Below, in pieces: positions 1 through 7,832 of a stretch of 10,952 nucleotides of DNA. Numbering within the stretch: the stretch's first letter is position 1; every line of letters starts with the position of its first letter. The DNA comes from Verrucomicrobiia bacterium (GTDB taxonomy: Bacteria; Verrucomicrobiota; Verrucomicrobiia; Opitutales; Opitutaceae): assembly GCA_030424825.1 (NCBI GenBank), contig JAUHWE010000100.1, positions 1 through 10,952 on the forward strand, given 5' to 3'. The translations under genes and the position numbers were made by a program. The notes beneath the pieces were generated by a model. The model did no database searches, was not told where the DNA came from, and was given only the letters and a program-made list of their open reading frames with translations.

Positions 1-2
1 TT

Positions 3-1826
3 CGCGAAGATCCCCAGTGGACCCCTCCGTCCGTGCGTGTTTTGGGTGCATCGAAACAACGTGGGCAACTGATCTTGTCACCCGAGTTGGGACTTCGGAT
101 CGATACGATCGACCGACTAGGGGTCTCTCAAATCGATCCGATTGAAGCGAATATTTCCGACCGGACCAAAGTCGCGTTCCGACTGCTGGAGAATGAATGG
201 AAACTTGTTTTGGATGTGCAGCCAGTCGATGCCTGGGTGGAGTGCCGCATGCTGCAGGACGTAACGCGAAAGGCGGGCATTGCGGAGACCAATGCCCAAT
301 TTCGTTATTCAATAAAGAATGCCGGGGTGAAGCAGCTTAAACTGAAGCTCCCGCAAGGGGCGATCGGGGTACGGTTTCAGGGAGAGCATGTAGCCAACTT
401 CCAGCGAAGCGAAACCGATGATTCGGAATGGGAGGTCAACTTGGATCGCCGCGTGATTGGCGATTATCGGTTGTCACTGGAATATCAGTCCATTGTGGCG
501 GCGGATGCCGACGAGACGTTGATCTCGGGTATACAAAGTTTGGGAACACAGCTTCAGGAGAGCTACCTTAGCGTGCGAGCGAAGCAGCGATTGAGTCTCG
601 AACCCATCGCGTTGCCAACCGAACTCGCTCCCATCGAGTGGCAGCAAGTACCGTCTTCCCTCAGACAACCGACTCAAGAAGCCGCGGATTTGGCGTTTCG
701 CACCATTCAGTCGGAATTCCAATTGAATCTCCGTTTGGAGCGTTTGAACATGGCAGAGGTGCTCCCGGCGGAAGCGAAGAGTGTTCGACTGAGGTCGCTC
801 CTGTCAGAAACGGGAGTGATTCTGACGGAAGCGGTTTTCAATATCGATTCGGGTCACAAGCCGAATCTATTGGTAAGGCTTCCGAAAGGGGCCCATTTCT
901 GGTCTTGCTATGTGAACGAGCAAAGCGTGTGGCCCGCTACCAAGGAGGGGTCAATTCACGTGCCTTTGATGCGTTCCAGTGATGCGAATACGGATACAGT
1001 CGTAAAGCTCAGCTATCTCTCGATTGTTCCGGAAGAGGTGACAGGAAAGAATGCGCTTTCTTTGATTGGTCCGCAATGCGACTTACCGCTAGAGAATATC
1101 GAGTGGAGCGTCTTTGTGCCCAAGAGCATGGTCGTTGCCGAGTGGGAGGGGACTTTAGATCCAGAATCTACCTTAGGGCTTCTGACGGAGTCGTTCGATT
1201 TGAATACGCTTTTCTCCCGGGGTTCGGTCGCTCTCAACGCCCAGAAAGAGAAGGCTGAAAAGCTGCTGGAGCTTGGCAATTCCTTCGCCGACCGTGGTGA
1301 TCCTCAGGCAGCGCGTCGAGCCCTTGAATCCGCTTATGAACTTTCGAAGTTCGACAGCGATTTCAATGAGGACGCTCGGGTGCAGCTCGACAATTTGAAA
1401 GTGCAACAAACGATGGTGGGATTGACCTCGTGGAGGAATCAGGCGTTTTCCAATGAAGCTGAGGGAGAAGTGAGTCTTCGTGTATCCAATGAGGACGACC
1501 AGCTTCGGTTCTCGCGAGCGGAAGCGGACCAATTGCTCACTCGAAATTCGGCCGAGGAGAACCAGGCCTTGTCCGAACTGGCTCGTCGGTTTATCGCCCA
1601 TCAAAATGCCGTGCTCCGTAATCCGACTGGGCTTAGGGAGCTGTTCCCCGTGCACGGAATGGGGCATCGCTTTACCCGTCGCCTCCAGACCGAGCCATGG
1701 ATGGAGATGCGATTGGATATGGAGTTAGAGGATGTCAAACGTGGAGGTATGACCAGCATGATCCTCTTGGTTGCGGGTCTCATGGTCCTAGCCTATGTAA
1801 GGGAGCGTTTGTTCAAACAGGGATAA
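3..1826 (+). CDS. Large C-terminally membrane-anchored protein of unknown function, 5' end outside window
   Basis: The frame is open from the first bases of the window (codon 1 at position 3 reads Arg-Glu-Asp-Pro-Gln-Trp), so the GTG at 33 is probably not the start and the gene is cut at its 5' end. About 607 residues are visible. Most of it looks like beta-rich extracytoplasmic sequence. From about position 1240 to 1425 an amphipathic, TPR-like helical stretch follows (LLELGNSFADRGDPQAARRA and on). The C-terminus is a single hydrophobic segment (MILLVAGLMVLAYV, about 1756-1797) followed by a short basic tail, RERLFKQG, as expected for a protein exported N-terminally and held by a C-terminal anchor. 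No catalytic motif was recognised. Similar large anchored proteins occur in Planctomycetes and Verrucomicrobia, but that is recalled and untested. It converges on hemL, with paired hairpins between. Confidence 0.8.
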   Translation, partial: REDPQWTPPSVRVLGASKQRGQLILSPELGLRIDTIDRLGVSQIDPIEANISDRTKVAFRLLENEWKLVLDVQPVDAWVECRMLQDVTRKAGIAETNAQFRYSIKNAGVKQLKLKLPQGAIGVRFQGEHVANFQRSETDDSEWEVNLDRRVIGDYRLSLEYQSIVAADADETLISGIQSLGTQLQESYLSVRAKQRLSLEPIALPTELAPIEWQQVPSSLRQPTQEAADLAFRTIQSEFQLNLRLERLNMAEVLPAEAKSVRLRSLLSETGVILTEAVFNIDSGHKPNLLVRLPKGAHFWSCYVNEQSVWPATKEGSIHVPLMRSSDANTDTVVKLSYLSIVPEEVTGKNALSLIGPQCDLPLENIEWSVFVPKSMVVAEWEGTLDPESTLGLLTESFDLNTLFSRGSVALNAQKEKAEKLLELGNSFADRGDPQAARRALESAYELSKFDSDFNEDARVQLDNLKVQQTMVGLTSWRNQAFSNEAEGEVSLRVSNEDDQLRFSRAEADQLLTRNSAEENQALSELARRFIAHQNAVLRNPTGLRELFPVHGMGHRFTRRLQTEPWMEMRLDMELEDVKRGGMTSMILLVAGLMVLAYVRERLFKQG

Positions 1827-1832
1827 AAGAAT

Positions 1833-1914
1833 CGTAGGGCTAGCGCTCGCGCTATGCCGCGTAAGAAGCGTTTTGATTTAACCAACGCGGCACAGCGCGA
1901 GCGCTGGCCCTACG
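1833..1914. repeat. REP/BIME-like palindromic pair, family a/a
   Basis: Two 29-nt arms (1833-1861 and 1886-1914) form an inverted repeat with 27 of 29 positions complementary around a 24-nt loop. The outer ends read CGTAGGGC and the inner ends GCCGCG. Each arm also holds a small palindrome of its own (AGCGCTCGCGCT). A GTAG head followed by an imperfect palindrome, in head-to-head pairs, is the layout of REP sequences mobilised by RAYT (TnpA-REP) proteins in other bacteria. No RAYT gene is in the window. Further copies of the family lie at 5343-5429 and 5546-5632. Confidence 0.8.
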
Positions 1915-1927
1915 TGGGATTATTCTT

Positions 1928-2001
1928 GTAGGGGCGTCGCTTGCGGCGACCGCATTGCCTAAATTTTCGTCTTACGCGGTCGCCGCAAGCGACGCCCCTA
2001 C
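1928..2001. repeat. REP/BIME-like palindromic pair, family b/b, perfect 26-bp arms
   Basis: The arms 1928-1953 and 1976-2001 are exact reverse complements over 26 bp with a 22-nt AT-richer loop. Each arm starts GTAGGGGCGTCGC and contains a minor palindrome, GTCGC...GCGAC. The element begins 5 bp beyond the hemL stop codon and lies between two convergent genes. It could therefore act as a bidirectional terminator or mRNA 3'-end stabiliser, although no T-tract follows on either strand, so a classical intrinsic terminator is not shown. Confidence 0.85.
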
Positions 2002-2006
2002 GGGAT

Positions 2007-3284
2007 CTACAATGATCGTAACGCTTTGGCGAATACGTCGCAGGCTTGGTCGATGGCGGATTGCTCGTGGGCGGTGGAAATGAAATTGCCTTCGTACTTC
2101 GAAGGAGGGATGTAGACCCCGTTTTCGAGACAGGTATGGAAATACTGGTTGAAGCGGTCTGTATCTGTCGCCGTAGCGTCGTCTAGATTCTCGACGGGTG
2201 TGTCGGTAAAGTAGAGGCAGAACATCGAGCCGACTTGGGGAATTTGACCTGGAAGGCCGATTTCCTTGAGAGTGTTCCCAATAACCTCTTTGACTTGGGT
2301 TCCCATTTTCTCGAGTCGTTCGTAGGCGTCGCCCTCTTTAAGAAGCTTGAGCGAAGCGATTCCTGCGGCCATGGCGAGGGGGTTGCCGCTCAACGTACCG
2401 GCCTGATAAACGGGGCCGAGAGGAGCGAGGTGATCCATTATTTCGGCTTTGCCGCCCAAGGCGCCGACGGGAAGCCCTCCGCCAATGATTTTTCCGAGAG
2501 TGGTTAGATCAGGTGTGATTCCTTCTTTCGTTTGTACTCCACCTGAGGATACGCGAAATCCAGTCATGACCTCATCGAAAATAAGTACGGATCCGTACTT
2601 TGTGCAAAGATCGCGAAGCCCTTGGAGATAACCGGTTTTCGGGAAGATAAGCCCAATGTTGGCCGGATAGGGTTCGAGGATAATTCCCGCAATGTCGTCG
2701 CCGTATTTTTCGAAGGCGGCTCGGACCGCTTCAAGATCATTGAAGGGAAGGACGATGGTTTCTGCCGCCAGACTTCCTGGAATGCCGGCGCTGTCTGGAT
2801 TGCCTAGGGTCAATGCTCCCGAGCCGGCTTTGATGAGGAGCGAATCGACATGACCGTGGTAGCAGCCTTCGAACTTGATGATTTTGTCACGCCGAGTGTA
2901 TCCACGTGCGAGCCGAATGGCGGTCATTGTCGCTTCCGTGCCGCTGTTGACCATGCGGATTTTTTCCAGTGAAGGCACCATCTCCACGAGAAGCTCGGCC
3001 ATTTCCACCTCGTAGGGATTAGGCGTGCCGAAGCTGGTTCCTTTCTCGAGCGCCTCAGCGATGGCTTCCCGAATGACCGGGTGATTGTGACCGTGAATGG
3101 CGGGTCCCCATGTGCAGACGAAGTCGATCAACTCCTGGTCGTCCGCAGTGGTAAGGGTCGCGCCATTGGCTTTCTGAGTAAAGAAAGGGGTGCCACCCAC
3201 TGAGCGAAACGCCCGGACGGGTGAATTGACACCGCCAGGGATGAGGCGTTTGGCGCGTTCGAAGAGATCTGTGGAGTTAGACAT
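2007..3284 (-). CDS. hemL: Glutamate-1-semialdehyde 2,1-aminomutase
   Basis: This PLP enzyme converts glutamate-1-semialdehyde to 5-aminolevulinate, the last step of the C5 route into heme and other tetrapyrroles, in the cytosol. The 425 residues are full length for the family. The N-terminus ([20 protein letters not shown]) is the family signature. NSGTEA (113-118) forms the phosphate-binding turn, YHGH is at 142-145, D237 in [10 protein letters not shown] should hold the pyridine nitrogen, K265 in [11 protein letters not shown] is the Schiff-base lysine, and [13 protein letters not shown] (296-308) closes the site. The start is ATG at 3284; no clear Shine-Dalgarno precedes it. One oddity is EPYPANIG (204-211), where relatives usually read EP-V-hydrophobic-GNM. 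The gene lies downstream of nadE on the same strand with a 185-bp repeat-bearing gap, so it probably does not depend on nadE transcription alone. Confidence 0.97.
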   Translation of the reverse strand: MSNSTDLFERAKRLIPGGVNSPVRAFRSVGGTPFFTQKANGATLTTADDQELIDFVCTWGPAIHGHNHPVIREAIAEALEKGTSFGTPNPYEVEMAELLVEMVPSLEKIRMVNSGTEATMTAIRLARGYTRRDKIIKFEGCYHGHVDSLLIKAGSGALTLGNPDSAGIPGSLAAETIVLPFNDLEAVRAAFEKYGDDIAGIILEPYPANIGLIFPKTGYLQGLRDLCTKYGSVLIFDEVMTGFRVSSGGVQTKEGITPDLTTLGKIIGGGLPVGALGGKAEIMDHLAPLGPVYQAGTLSGNPLAMAAGIASLKLLKEGDAYERLEKMGTQVKEVIGNTLKEIGLPGQIPQVGSMFCLYFTDTPVENLDDATATDTDRFNQYFHTCLENGVYIPPSKYEGNFISTAHEQSAIDQACDVFAKALRSL

Positions 3285-3321
3285 GGTTCAGGAATTTAGA
3301 AAGTGGGTGTTTAGGGAAAAT

Positions 3322-3438
3322 GTAGGGCGGGTCGTCGAAGATCCTGAGCTAGGTCGAAGGGCTGACCTGCCATAGACCATTGCCAAATTGTAGGGCGGAT
3401 CGCGACCCGCCAACTGTCGCCTCAACGAGACGACCTAC
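3322..3438. repeat. Decayed REP-like units in the nadE-hemL gap
   Basis: A GTAG-headed unit at 3390-3411 contains its own palindrome (GGCGG...CCGCC). It is followed after 4 bp by a different unit on the opposite strand, 3416-3438, which read on the minus strand starts GTAGGTCGTCTCG and folds as GTCGTCTC/GAGGCGAC. A degenerate GTAGGGCGGGTCG copy starts at 3322. The two good units face each other but do not match, so this is a mixed pair. No gene is seen in 3285-3469. Confidence 0.55.
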
Positions 3439-3469
3439 AGAATTGCAGACCTTCGTAGGTGATAAAACG

Positions 3470-5110
3470 TTAGGACACATAGCGTTGCACAATCGGGATT
3501 CTTCGACCGACGCCAAAGGCGAGGGGGGTGAGTTTCAAGCCGGGCGCCGCTTGTTTTCGTTTGTATTCGTTTAGATCGACTTTGCGTATGATGTCTTTGA
3601 CGACGTCGGCATCGTAACCAAGAGCAATGATATCCTTGGATGACATGCCTTCCTCGACGTACGCTTTGAGGATGCCGTCGAGAATGTCGTAGGGAGGGAG
3701 ACTGTCTTCGTCTTTCTGGTCCGGGCGGAGCTCGGCGGACGGCGGCTTCTCGATAGTGTTGACGGGAATCAATTCGCCATCTCGATTCATGTGTCGGGCC
3801 AATTCGAATACTTTTACCTTGGGCAAGTCCGAGATAACCGCGAGACCGCCGCACATGTCGCCGTAGAGCGTGCAATAGCCCACCGAGAGCTCGCTTTTAT
3901 TCCCCGTTGTCAAAAGAAGGGCGCCGAACTTGTTGGAAAGCGCCATGAGGAGCAATCCCCGGGAGCGGGCTTGTATGTTTTCTTCGGTGACATCTTTTTC
4001 GGTATGTCCGATAAGGGGCTCCAGCGTGGCCTCCGAGGCCTCGACCACTCCGGCGATGGGCACGATGTGAAATTCGATTCCCAGATTCTGGGCAAGTTTC
4101 TCAGCGTCGCTTTTACTGTGGTCCGATGAAATGGCAGAGGGGAGGGCGATTCCGGTGACGTTCTCTTTCCCCAGTGCCTTTACCGCGAGTGCGGCCGTGA
4201 CGGCGGAATCGATTCCGCCGCTCAATCCGATCAGCGCTTTTTTAAATCCGCACTTGTGCACGTAGTCGCGCAAGCCGAGCACGAGCGCATCCTCGACGTC
4301 TTGCAATTCGGATTGCTCGAAACTGAGCTCAATCCGGCCGGCTGGGGATTCAAGGTCGACGACTCGTAGCTCCTCGGCGAACCCGGAGAGGCCAGCGATG
4401 ATCTCGCCCTGTGCGGTGGAGACCATGCTGCGTCCATCGAAGATCAATTCGTCGTTTCCTCCGATCGCGTTGACGTAAACGCTGGGACAGCCCAATTTCT
4501 GGGACGTGTCGGAAATGAGCTTGCGGCGCAGGTGCGTCTTTTCGATGTGCCAGGGGCTGGCGGAAAGATTCAAGTGAAGATCCAGAGACTGGCCCTTGAG
4601 GAATTCAGTGGGCGAAACGGAGTAGAGCTGACGCGGCGCCACTTCAGGAGAGGTCCAAATGTCTTCGCAAATCGTCACCGCGATGGTGCGGCCATTGTGT
4701 TTGAAGACGAGAGGCGCTTTCGCTGCCTGGAAATACCGGTCCTCGTCAAAGACGTCGTATGTGGGAAGGAGGCATTTGTGACCTGTTTCCTGAACCCTTC
4801 CATCAAAGCAAACTGCGGCGGCATTGTGGAAACGACGTCCGGCGGATCCATCGTTCAAGTCGACAAAGCCGATGATTGCGGGGACCGATCCCGTTTGTGA
4901 GGCGATGCGCTGGAGCGAGTCCAGATTGTCAGGTACGAATTTCTGTTTGAAGAGCAGGTCTCGGGGTGGGTACCCGGTGACCACCAGTTCTGGAAAAACC
5001 ACGTATTCCGCTCCTTGGGAAACCAGTTCCTGGTAGGCTCGCAGGATTCGCTCTTCATTGTTATGAAGGTCGCCGACGGTCGTATTTATTTGGGCTAGTC
5101 CGATTTTCAT
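3470..5110 (-). CDS. nadE: Glutamine-dependent NAD+ synthetase
   Basis: The enzyme amidates nicotinic acid adenine dinucleotide to NAD+ with ATP, using ammonia released from glutamine, the last step of NAD synthesis. Its 546 residues carry two domains. An N-terminal nitrilase-fold glutaminase (about 1-260) has the triad E41 ([15 protein letters not shown]), K112 ([13 protein letters not shown]) and C148 (ICEDIW). A C-terminal ATP-pyrophosphatase synthetase domain (about 275-546) has the P-loop LSGGIDS (296-302), TTGNKSE (401-407) and the late motif [20 protein letters not shown] (455-474). The frame extends upstream to a TTG at 5152, but the ATG at 5110 starts exactly where the family begins (MKIGLAQIN), so it is chosen. 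No Shine-Dalgarno is evident. The upstream gap is filled by a REP array. Confidence 0.96.
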   Translation of the reverse strand: MKIGLAQINTTVGDLHNNEERILRAYQELVSQGAEYVVFPELVVTGYPPRDLLFKQKFVPDNLDSLQRIASQTGSVPAIIGFVDLNDGSAGRRFHNAAAVCFDGRVQETGHKCLLPTYDVFDEDRYFQAAKAPLVFKHNGRTIAVTICEDIWTSPEVAPRQLYSVSPTEFLKGQSLDLHLNLSASPWHIEKTHLRRKLISDTSQKLGCPSVYVNAIGGNDELIFDGRSMVSTAQGEIIAGLSGFAEELRVVDLESPAGRIELSFEQSELQDVEDALVLGLRDYVHKCGFKKALIGLSGGIDSAVTAALAVKALGKENVTGIALPSAISSDHSKSDAEKLAQNLGIEFHIVPIAGVVEASEATLEPLIGHTEKDVTEENIQARSRGLLLMALSNKFGALLLTTGNKSELSVGYCTLYGDMCGGLAVISDLPKVKVFELARHMNRDGELIPVNTIEKPPSAELRPDQKDEDSLPPYDILDGILKAYVEEGMSSKDIIALGYDADVVKDIIRKVDLNEYKRKQAAPGLKLTPLAFGVGRRIPIVQRYVS

Positions 5111-5227
5111 GCGGAAGCTCACGAAGAGAACAAGTCGCCCTGCAAAGAGCAAGTTTTTGCCGCGTGCGATTTTCGGGGAGTATCCGGATCGGTTTTGCGG
5201 GAATCGTCCCGGCTTTCAGGAGGACGG

Positions 5228-5633
5228 GGTGACCCATTCTGTAGGGGCGTCGCTCGCGGCGACCGCGTTGCAAGGGGAATGGTATAAATAACGCGGCAGG
5301 CCCGGAGGTCGTTGCCCTACCTATTGTGGGGATCTGCCTTTCCGTAGGGCTCGCGCTCGCGCTATGCCGCGTATGAAGGGGAAGGGGTTTGATCGAACGA
5401 CGCGGCGCAGCGCAAGCGCTGGCCCTACGAGGTGACCCATTCTGTAGGGGCGTCGCTCGCGGCGACCGCGTTGCAAGGGGAATGGTATGAATAACGCGGC
5501 ACGCCCGGAGGTCGTTGCCCTAACTATTATGGGGATCTGCCTTTCCGTAGGGCTCGCGCTTGCGCTATGCCGCGTATGAAGGGGAAATGGTCTGATCGAA
5601 CGACGCGGCACAGCGCGAGCGCTGGCCCTACGA
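5228..5633. repeat. Tandem duplication, 2 x 203 bp, each unit carrying two REP-like pairs
   Basis: Unit 1 (5228-5430) and unit 2 (5431-5633) both start GGTGACCCATTCTGTAGGGG and end CCCTACGA. They have exactly the same length and differ at about ten positions by eye. Each unit holds a mixed pair (5241-5320 and 5444-5523: left arm of family b, GTAGGGGCGTCGC; right arm of family c, read on the minus strand as GTAGGGCAACGACC) and a matched family-a pair (5343-5429 and 5546-5632). In unit 2 the outer base of the family-c arm has changed, turning its GTAG head into TTAG. The lack of indels suggests a fairly recent duplication. Confidence 0.9.
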
Positions 5634-5662
5634 TTTGGTTTTCGGATCGTTACTCAACGGGT

Positions 5663-5690
5663 GCGGCACGCCCGGAGGTCGTTGCCCTAC
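5663..5690. repeat. Solitary family-c REP-like unit
   Basis: This single half-element starts GCGGCACGCCCGGAGG and ends GTTGCCCTAC. It matches the right arm of the mixed pairs at 5241-5320 and 5444-5523, but without a left partner. It shows that the half-unit, not the pair, can exist alone. Confidence 0.75.
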
Positions 5691-5753
5691 CTTCTGCCGC
5701 GTCGTTTTTCGTGGCCATTTGGTTGGGGTTCCCTATCAAGGGTTTCCGTTAGA

Positions 5754-6338
5754 ATGAGTGATTCTGCTTTAGCCAAATTTATCCTCGCCTCCGTATCGCC
5801 TCGCCGCAAGGAGCTCCTTGCGCGAATTGGGGCTCGTTTCGAAATCATTCCGGCCGATGTGGAGGAGAACAATGCGGGCGATGACGATCCGGAAGCCATG
5901 GTGCGCGAGAACGCCGCCTTGAAAGCGGGTTGGGTGGCGGACCGCTATCCGGACCGCTTTGTCCTGGGTTCCGACACGACGGTGCATCTCGACGGGCGCG
6001 TGTTGAACAAGCCAGTGGACATGAGCGAAGCGAAGCGCATGTTACAGCGATTGTCTGACCGTACCCACGTTGTGTATACGGGGGTGACGCTGATTTGCCG
6101 TTCTGGGCAGGTGGAGGAAACAATCGGGGTTCGCAGCGAAGTCACGTTCAAGGAGCTGAGCGACGAGATCATCGGCCGCTACTTTGAGATCGTGAATCCG
6201 CTGGACAAAGCCGGCTCCTATGGAATCCAGGAGGGGACTGATCTCATTATCGAATCCTTTAATGGCTCCCATTCAAATATCATGGGATTGCCAATTGATG
6301 AAACAAAGGCCATGCTCGAGCGTCATAGTTTAATCTGA
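5754..6338 (+). CDS. maf: Maf-family nucleoside triphosphate pyrophosphatase, dTTP/UTP type
   Basis: Maf proteins hydrolyse non-canonical or excess nucleoside triphosphates to monophosphate and pyrophosphate in the cytosol, a house-cleaning role also linked to septum formation. The 194 residues are normal for the family. Visible motifs are LASVSPRRKELL (11-22, substrate loop), LGSDTTV with acidic D74 (71-77), DKAGSYGIQ (151-159) and NIMGLPIDET (175-184). The DKAGxYGIQ form is that of the YhdE-type dTTP/UTP enzymes rather than the YceF type. The frame is open upstream to 5661, but that part runs through a REP unit; the ATG at 5754 begins one residue block before the family start, so it is preferred. 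The next gene starts 7 bp after the stop, pointing to one transcript. Confidence 0.93.
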   Translation: MSDSALAKFILASVSPRRKELLARIGARFEIIPADVEENNAGDDDPEAMVRENAALKAGWVADRYPDRFVLGSDTTVHLDGRVLNKPVDMSEAKRMLQRLSDRTHVVYTGVTLICRSGQVEETIGVRSEVTFKELSDEIIGRYFEIVNPLDKAGSYGIQEGTDLIIESFNGSHSNIMGLPIDETKAMLERHSLI

Positions 6339-6345
6339 CCCAAAA

Positions 6346-7521
6346 ATGACCCTTTCGACAGAGGAAATCACCCGGAAACGGGATCGGCGAGGCAAGGAGG
6401 CGCTCCTGATGGACGCGCTGCTCCGCCGTCGCGCGATTTCGCGCCGGTCGCTGGTCGCAGGGGTGATTGGGACGATCTTGTTTCACCTGATCGGCTTTTT
6501 TTGGATGCCTTCGGATGTCTTCACCACTGATCGGGCCGAAATTCAGGATCGTTTCAAGGAATACGAGGTTGAGCTGATGCCTCCGGAGGAGGAAGAGCCG
6601 GAGCAAGTCTACACGCAGACAAATCCGGATGCTCCGGAAAACGAGCCGGACCAGACCAATAATTTCGCCGCCCGCAGTCAGCAAGCCGCCCAGGAAGAAA
6701 AGCCGGACGAAATCGACCCTGACAATCGTCCATCGGTCGAAAGCGACGACGATATCGAGACCAATCAGTTTTTGACTGGGGACCTGAGTCCTCCCGAAAT
6801 CGCCCCACCGCCAGCCCCTGAAAGTCAGCAGCAAGAGGAGACGGAAGCTGCCGAGGAAAGGCCATTGCTGATGCCCCAAGTCGAGACCTTGCCTTTGGAG
6901 AAGCAGATTCCCATTCCGGGCGAGCAAGAGGAGAAAGATCCGGATGAGACCGGCTTGGCCGAGATCGACCATGACGAAACGGATGCGCCCACCAACGTAA
7001 ACGAATACTTGAAGGGCGAAGCCGAAGAGGGGGAGGAAGAAGAACAAGTGGCAGCCGCGCTTCAGCCACTCGTGGTTCCGCAGAGCGCGCAAGTCAGTTC
7101 GGACTACTCGGAGCCGTCCCCCCGACCTCGACCCCGGCTTCCTAAGGTCGCCCCTGGGCCGCGCGGGAATCGCGTTCCCGGTGTGTCGCGTACCGGCACG
7201 ATCGCCGTTGACGCGAAGTTCAGCGAATTTGGGGAATATATGGAGCGCCTGATCGAGACCATTAGCGTGCGTTGGAACGCGCTGGCCGACGAAGCCGCGG
7301 CCAAAGAATCCCGCAGCAAAGTCGTCCTTCGCTTTATTCTGACCAAAGATGGGAATGTGGAGGAACTGGAGTTGCTTCCCGATAGCACGGCCAAGGTGAT
7401 CGGCATCTACATGTGCCGCACGGCAATTGAAAGCGGGGCCCCTTTTGGACCGTGGACACCCGAGATGGTGGATGTCTTCGGTCATGAAGAATCGGTTACC
7501 TTTTCATTCCACTACCGGTAG
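6346..7521 (+). CDS. TonB-like energy-transducer protein with long acidic proline-rich linker
   Basis: The 391-residue layout is that of TonB/TolA proteins: a short basic cytoplasmic N-terminus, one membrane segment at about 36-54 (LVAGVIGTILFHLIGFFWMP), a long unstructured periplasmic linker (about 75-285) and a compact C-terminal domain (about 288-391). The C-terminal domain runs from FSEFGEYMERLIETISVRW through VVLRFILTKDGNVEELELL and CRTAIESGAPFGPW to VTFSFHYR, the TonB-C pattern. Such proteins couple inner-membrane proton-motive force to outer-membrane receptors. The linker is rich in Glu, Asp, Pro and Gln (for example EEGEEEEQ near 227-234), more acidic than the Pro-Lys linkers of classical TonB, with one basic Pro-Arg patch at 257-273. 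No exbB or exbD is in the window. The ATG lies 7 bp after maf. A TolA-like role is the alternative. Confidence 0.75.
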   Translation: MTLSTEEITRKRDRRGKEALLMDALLRRRAISRRSLVAGVIGTILFHLIGFFWMPSDVFTTDRAEIQDRFKEYEVELMPPEEEEPEQVYTQTNPDAPENEPDQTNNFAARSQQAAQEEKPDEIDPDNRPSVESDDDIETNQFLTGDLSPPEIAPPPAPESQQQEETEAAEERPLLMPQVETLPLEKQIPIPGEQEEKDPDETGLAEIDHDETDAPTNVNEYLKGEAEEGEEEEQVAAALQPLVVPQSAQVSSDYSEPSPRPRPRLPKVAPGPRGNRVPGVSRTGTIAVDAKFSEFGEYMERLIETISVRWNALADEAAAKESRSKVVLRFILTKDGNVEELELLPDSTAKVIGIYMCRTAIESGAPFGPWTPEMVDVFGHEESVTFSFHYR

Positions 7522-7615
7522 GAATCAGACTTGAGCTATTGCAGCTCGTCATCCGAGGGGCCATAGGAGTTGAGTTTGAAAAAGTGATTGAGCAAAAACG
7601 TTCACGACATTCCTG

Positions 7616-7655
7616 ATTCGTTAAACACTGGAAATCACACCGGTGTTTAACGAAT
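7616..7655. repeat. 16-bp inverted repeat
   Basis: The arms 7616-7631 (ATTCGTTAAACACTGG) and 7640-7655 pair at 15 of 16 positions, with a G-T wobble at the other, around an 8-nt loop. The GTTAAAC core lies inside both arms. It could be a protein-binding palindrome, a recombination-site remnant or a transcript hairpin; no T-tract follows. Confidence 0.7.
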
Positions 7656-7671
7656 ATTATTACGTTAAACA

Positions 7672-7701
7672 TTGACTCACTCCTAGGAAAGTAGGTAATT
7701 A
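7672..7701 (+). promoter_or_regulatory. Possible promoter upstream of first cassette
   Basis: TTGACT (7672-7677) matches five of six bases of a sigma-70 -35 box. After 18 nt TAATTA (7696-7701) is a poor -10 box. It points into the array, as a cassette promoter would. Evidence is sequence resemblance only. Confidence 0.25.
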
Positions 7702-7808
7702 GACCTATGCCGAAAACGGCGTTAAACATCATTTGTTATTCGTCCGTTTTTGACGGTTAAACCCTACTGTTAGGAGAATATAGAATCGCACGAACACCAC
7801 TTGCATCT

Positions 7809-7814
7809 TATAAT
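7809..7814 (+). promoter_or_regulatory. Perfect -10 hexamer just before the first cassette gene
   Basis: TATAAT lies 18 nt upstream of the ATG at 7833, which would give a very short leader. The expected -35 position (around 7786) does not resemble TTGACA, so this is weak alone. Confidence 0.25.
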
Positions 7815-7832
7815 AATTCACTCTACGAAACC

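Larger units (their letters stand above)
5111..5753. other. Gene-free repeat-filled intergenic region between nadE and maf
   Basis: This 643-bp gap separates two divergent genes. The outer parts (5111-5227 and 5691-5753) must hold both promoters, but no convincing -35/-10 pair was identified. The centre is a tandem array of REP-like pairs, described separately. Short ORFs across the array are palindrome artefacts on both strands and are not called. Confidence 0.7.
7522..7832. other. Gene-free junction between backbone and cassette array; candidate attI or decayed cassette remnant
   Basis: No coding region is supported here. The sequence turns AT-rich and contains GTTAAAC four times (7620, 7664, 7721, 7756) plus one inverted copy (GTTTAAC, 7645). 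All fit the integron core consensus GTTRRRY. The copies at 7721 and 7756 each follow a tiny hairpin (CCGAAAACGG and CCGTTTTTGACGG). At 7586-7606 GATTGAGC, 6 nt, then GTT resembles the L'-R' half of the attC sites further right, but no matching L''-R'' half is present. An attI site normally adjoins an integrase gene, which is absent, so a relic or a boundary of an integrase-less array is equally possible. Confidence 0.45.

Noticed and set aside
5110..5152. Upstream TTG start for nadE adding 14 residues
   Set aside because: The added residues are not part of the family; the ATG at 5110 opens exactly on the conserved nitrilase-domain start.
5321..5611. Small minus-strand ORFs within the repeat array
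   Set aside because: Their translations repeat the palindromic units and show no protein-like features.
5228..5690. Possible CRISPR array
   Set aside because: Repeats are inverted pairs and a tandem duplication, not regularly spaced identical direct repeats with unique spacers; no cas genes are seen.
5661..5753. Upstream start for maf adding 31 residues
   Set aside because: The extension is translated REP repeat and intergenic sequence; the family begins at the ATG at 5754.
6280..7485. Long open frame on the minus strand over the TonB-like gene
   Set aside because: It is an antisense shadow: low-complexity Arg/Leu/Phe-rich translation created by the Glu/Pro-rich codons of the real gene, which has a membrane segment and TonB-like domain.
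7645..7727. An attC between GTTTAAC (7645) and GTTAAAC (7721)
   Set aside because: The outer heptamers pair, but no L''/L' boxes follow at 5-nt spacing and the interior does not fold symmetrically.
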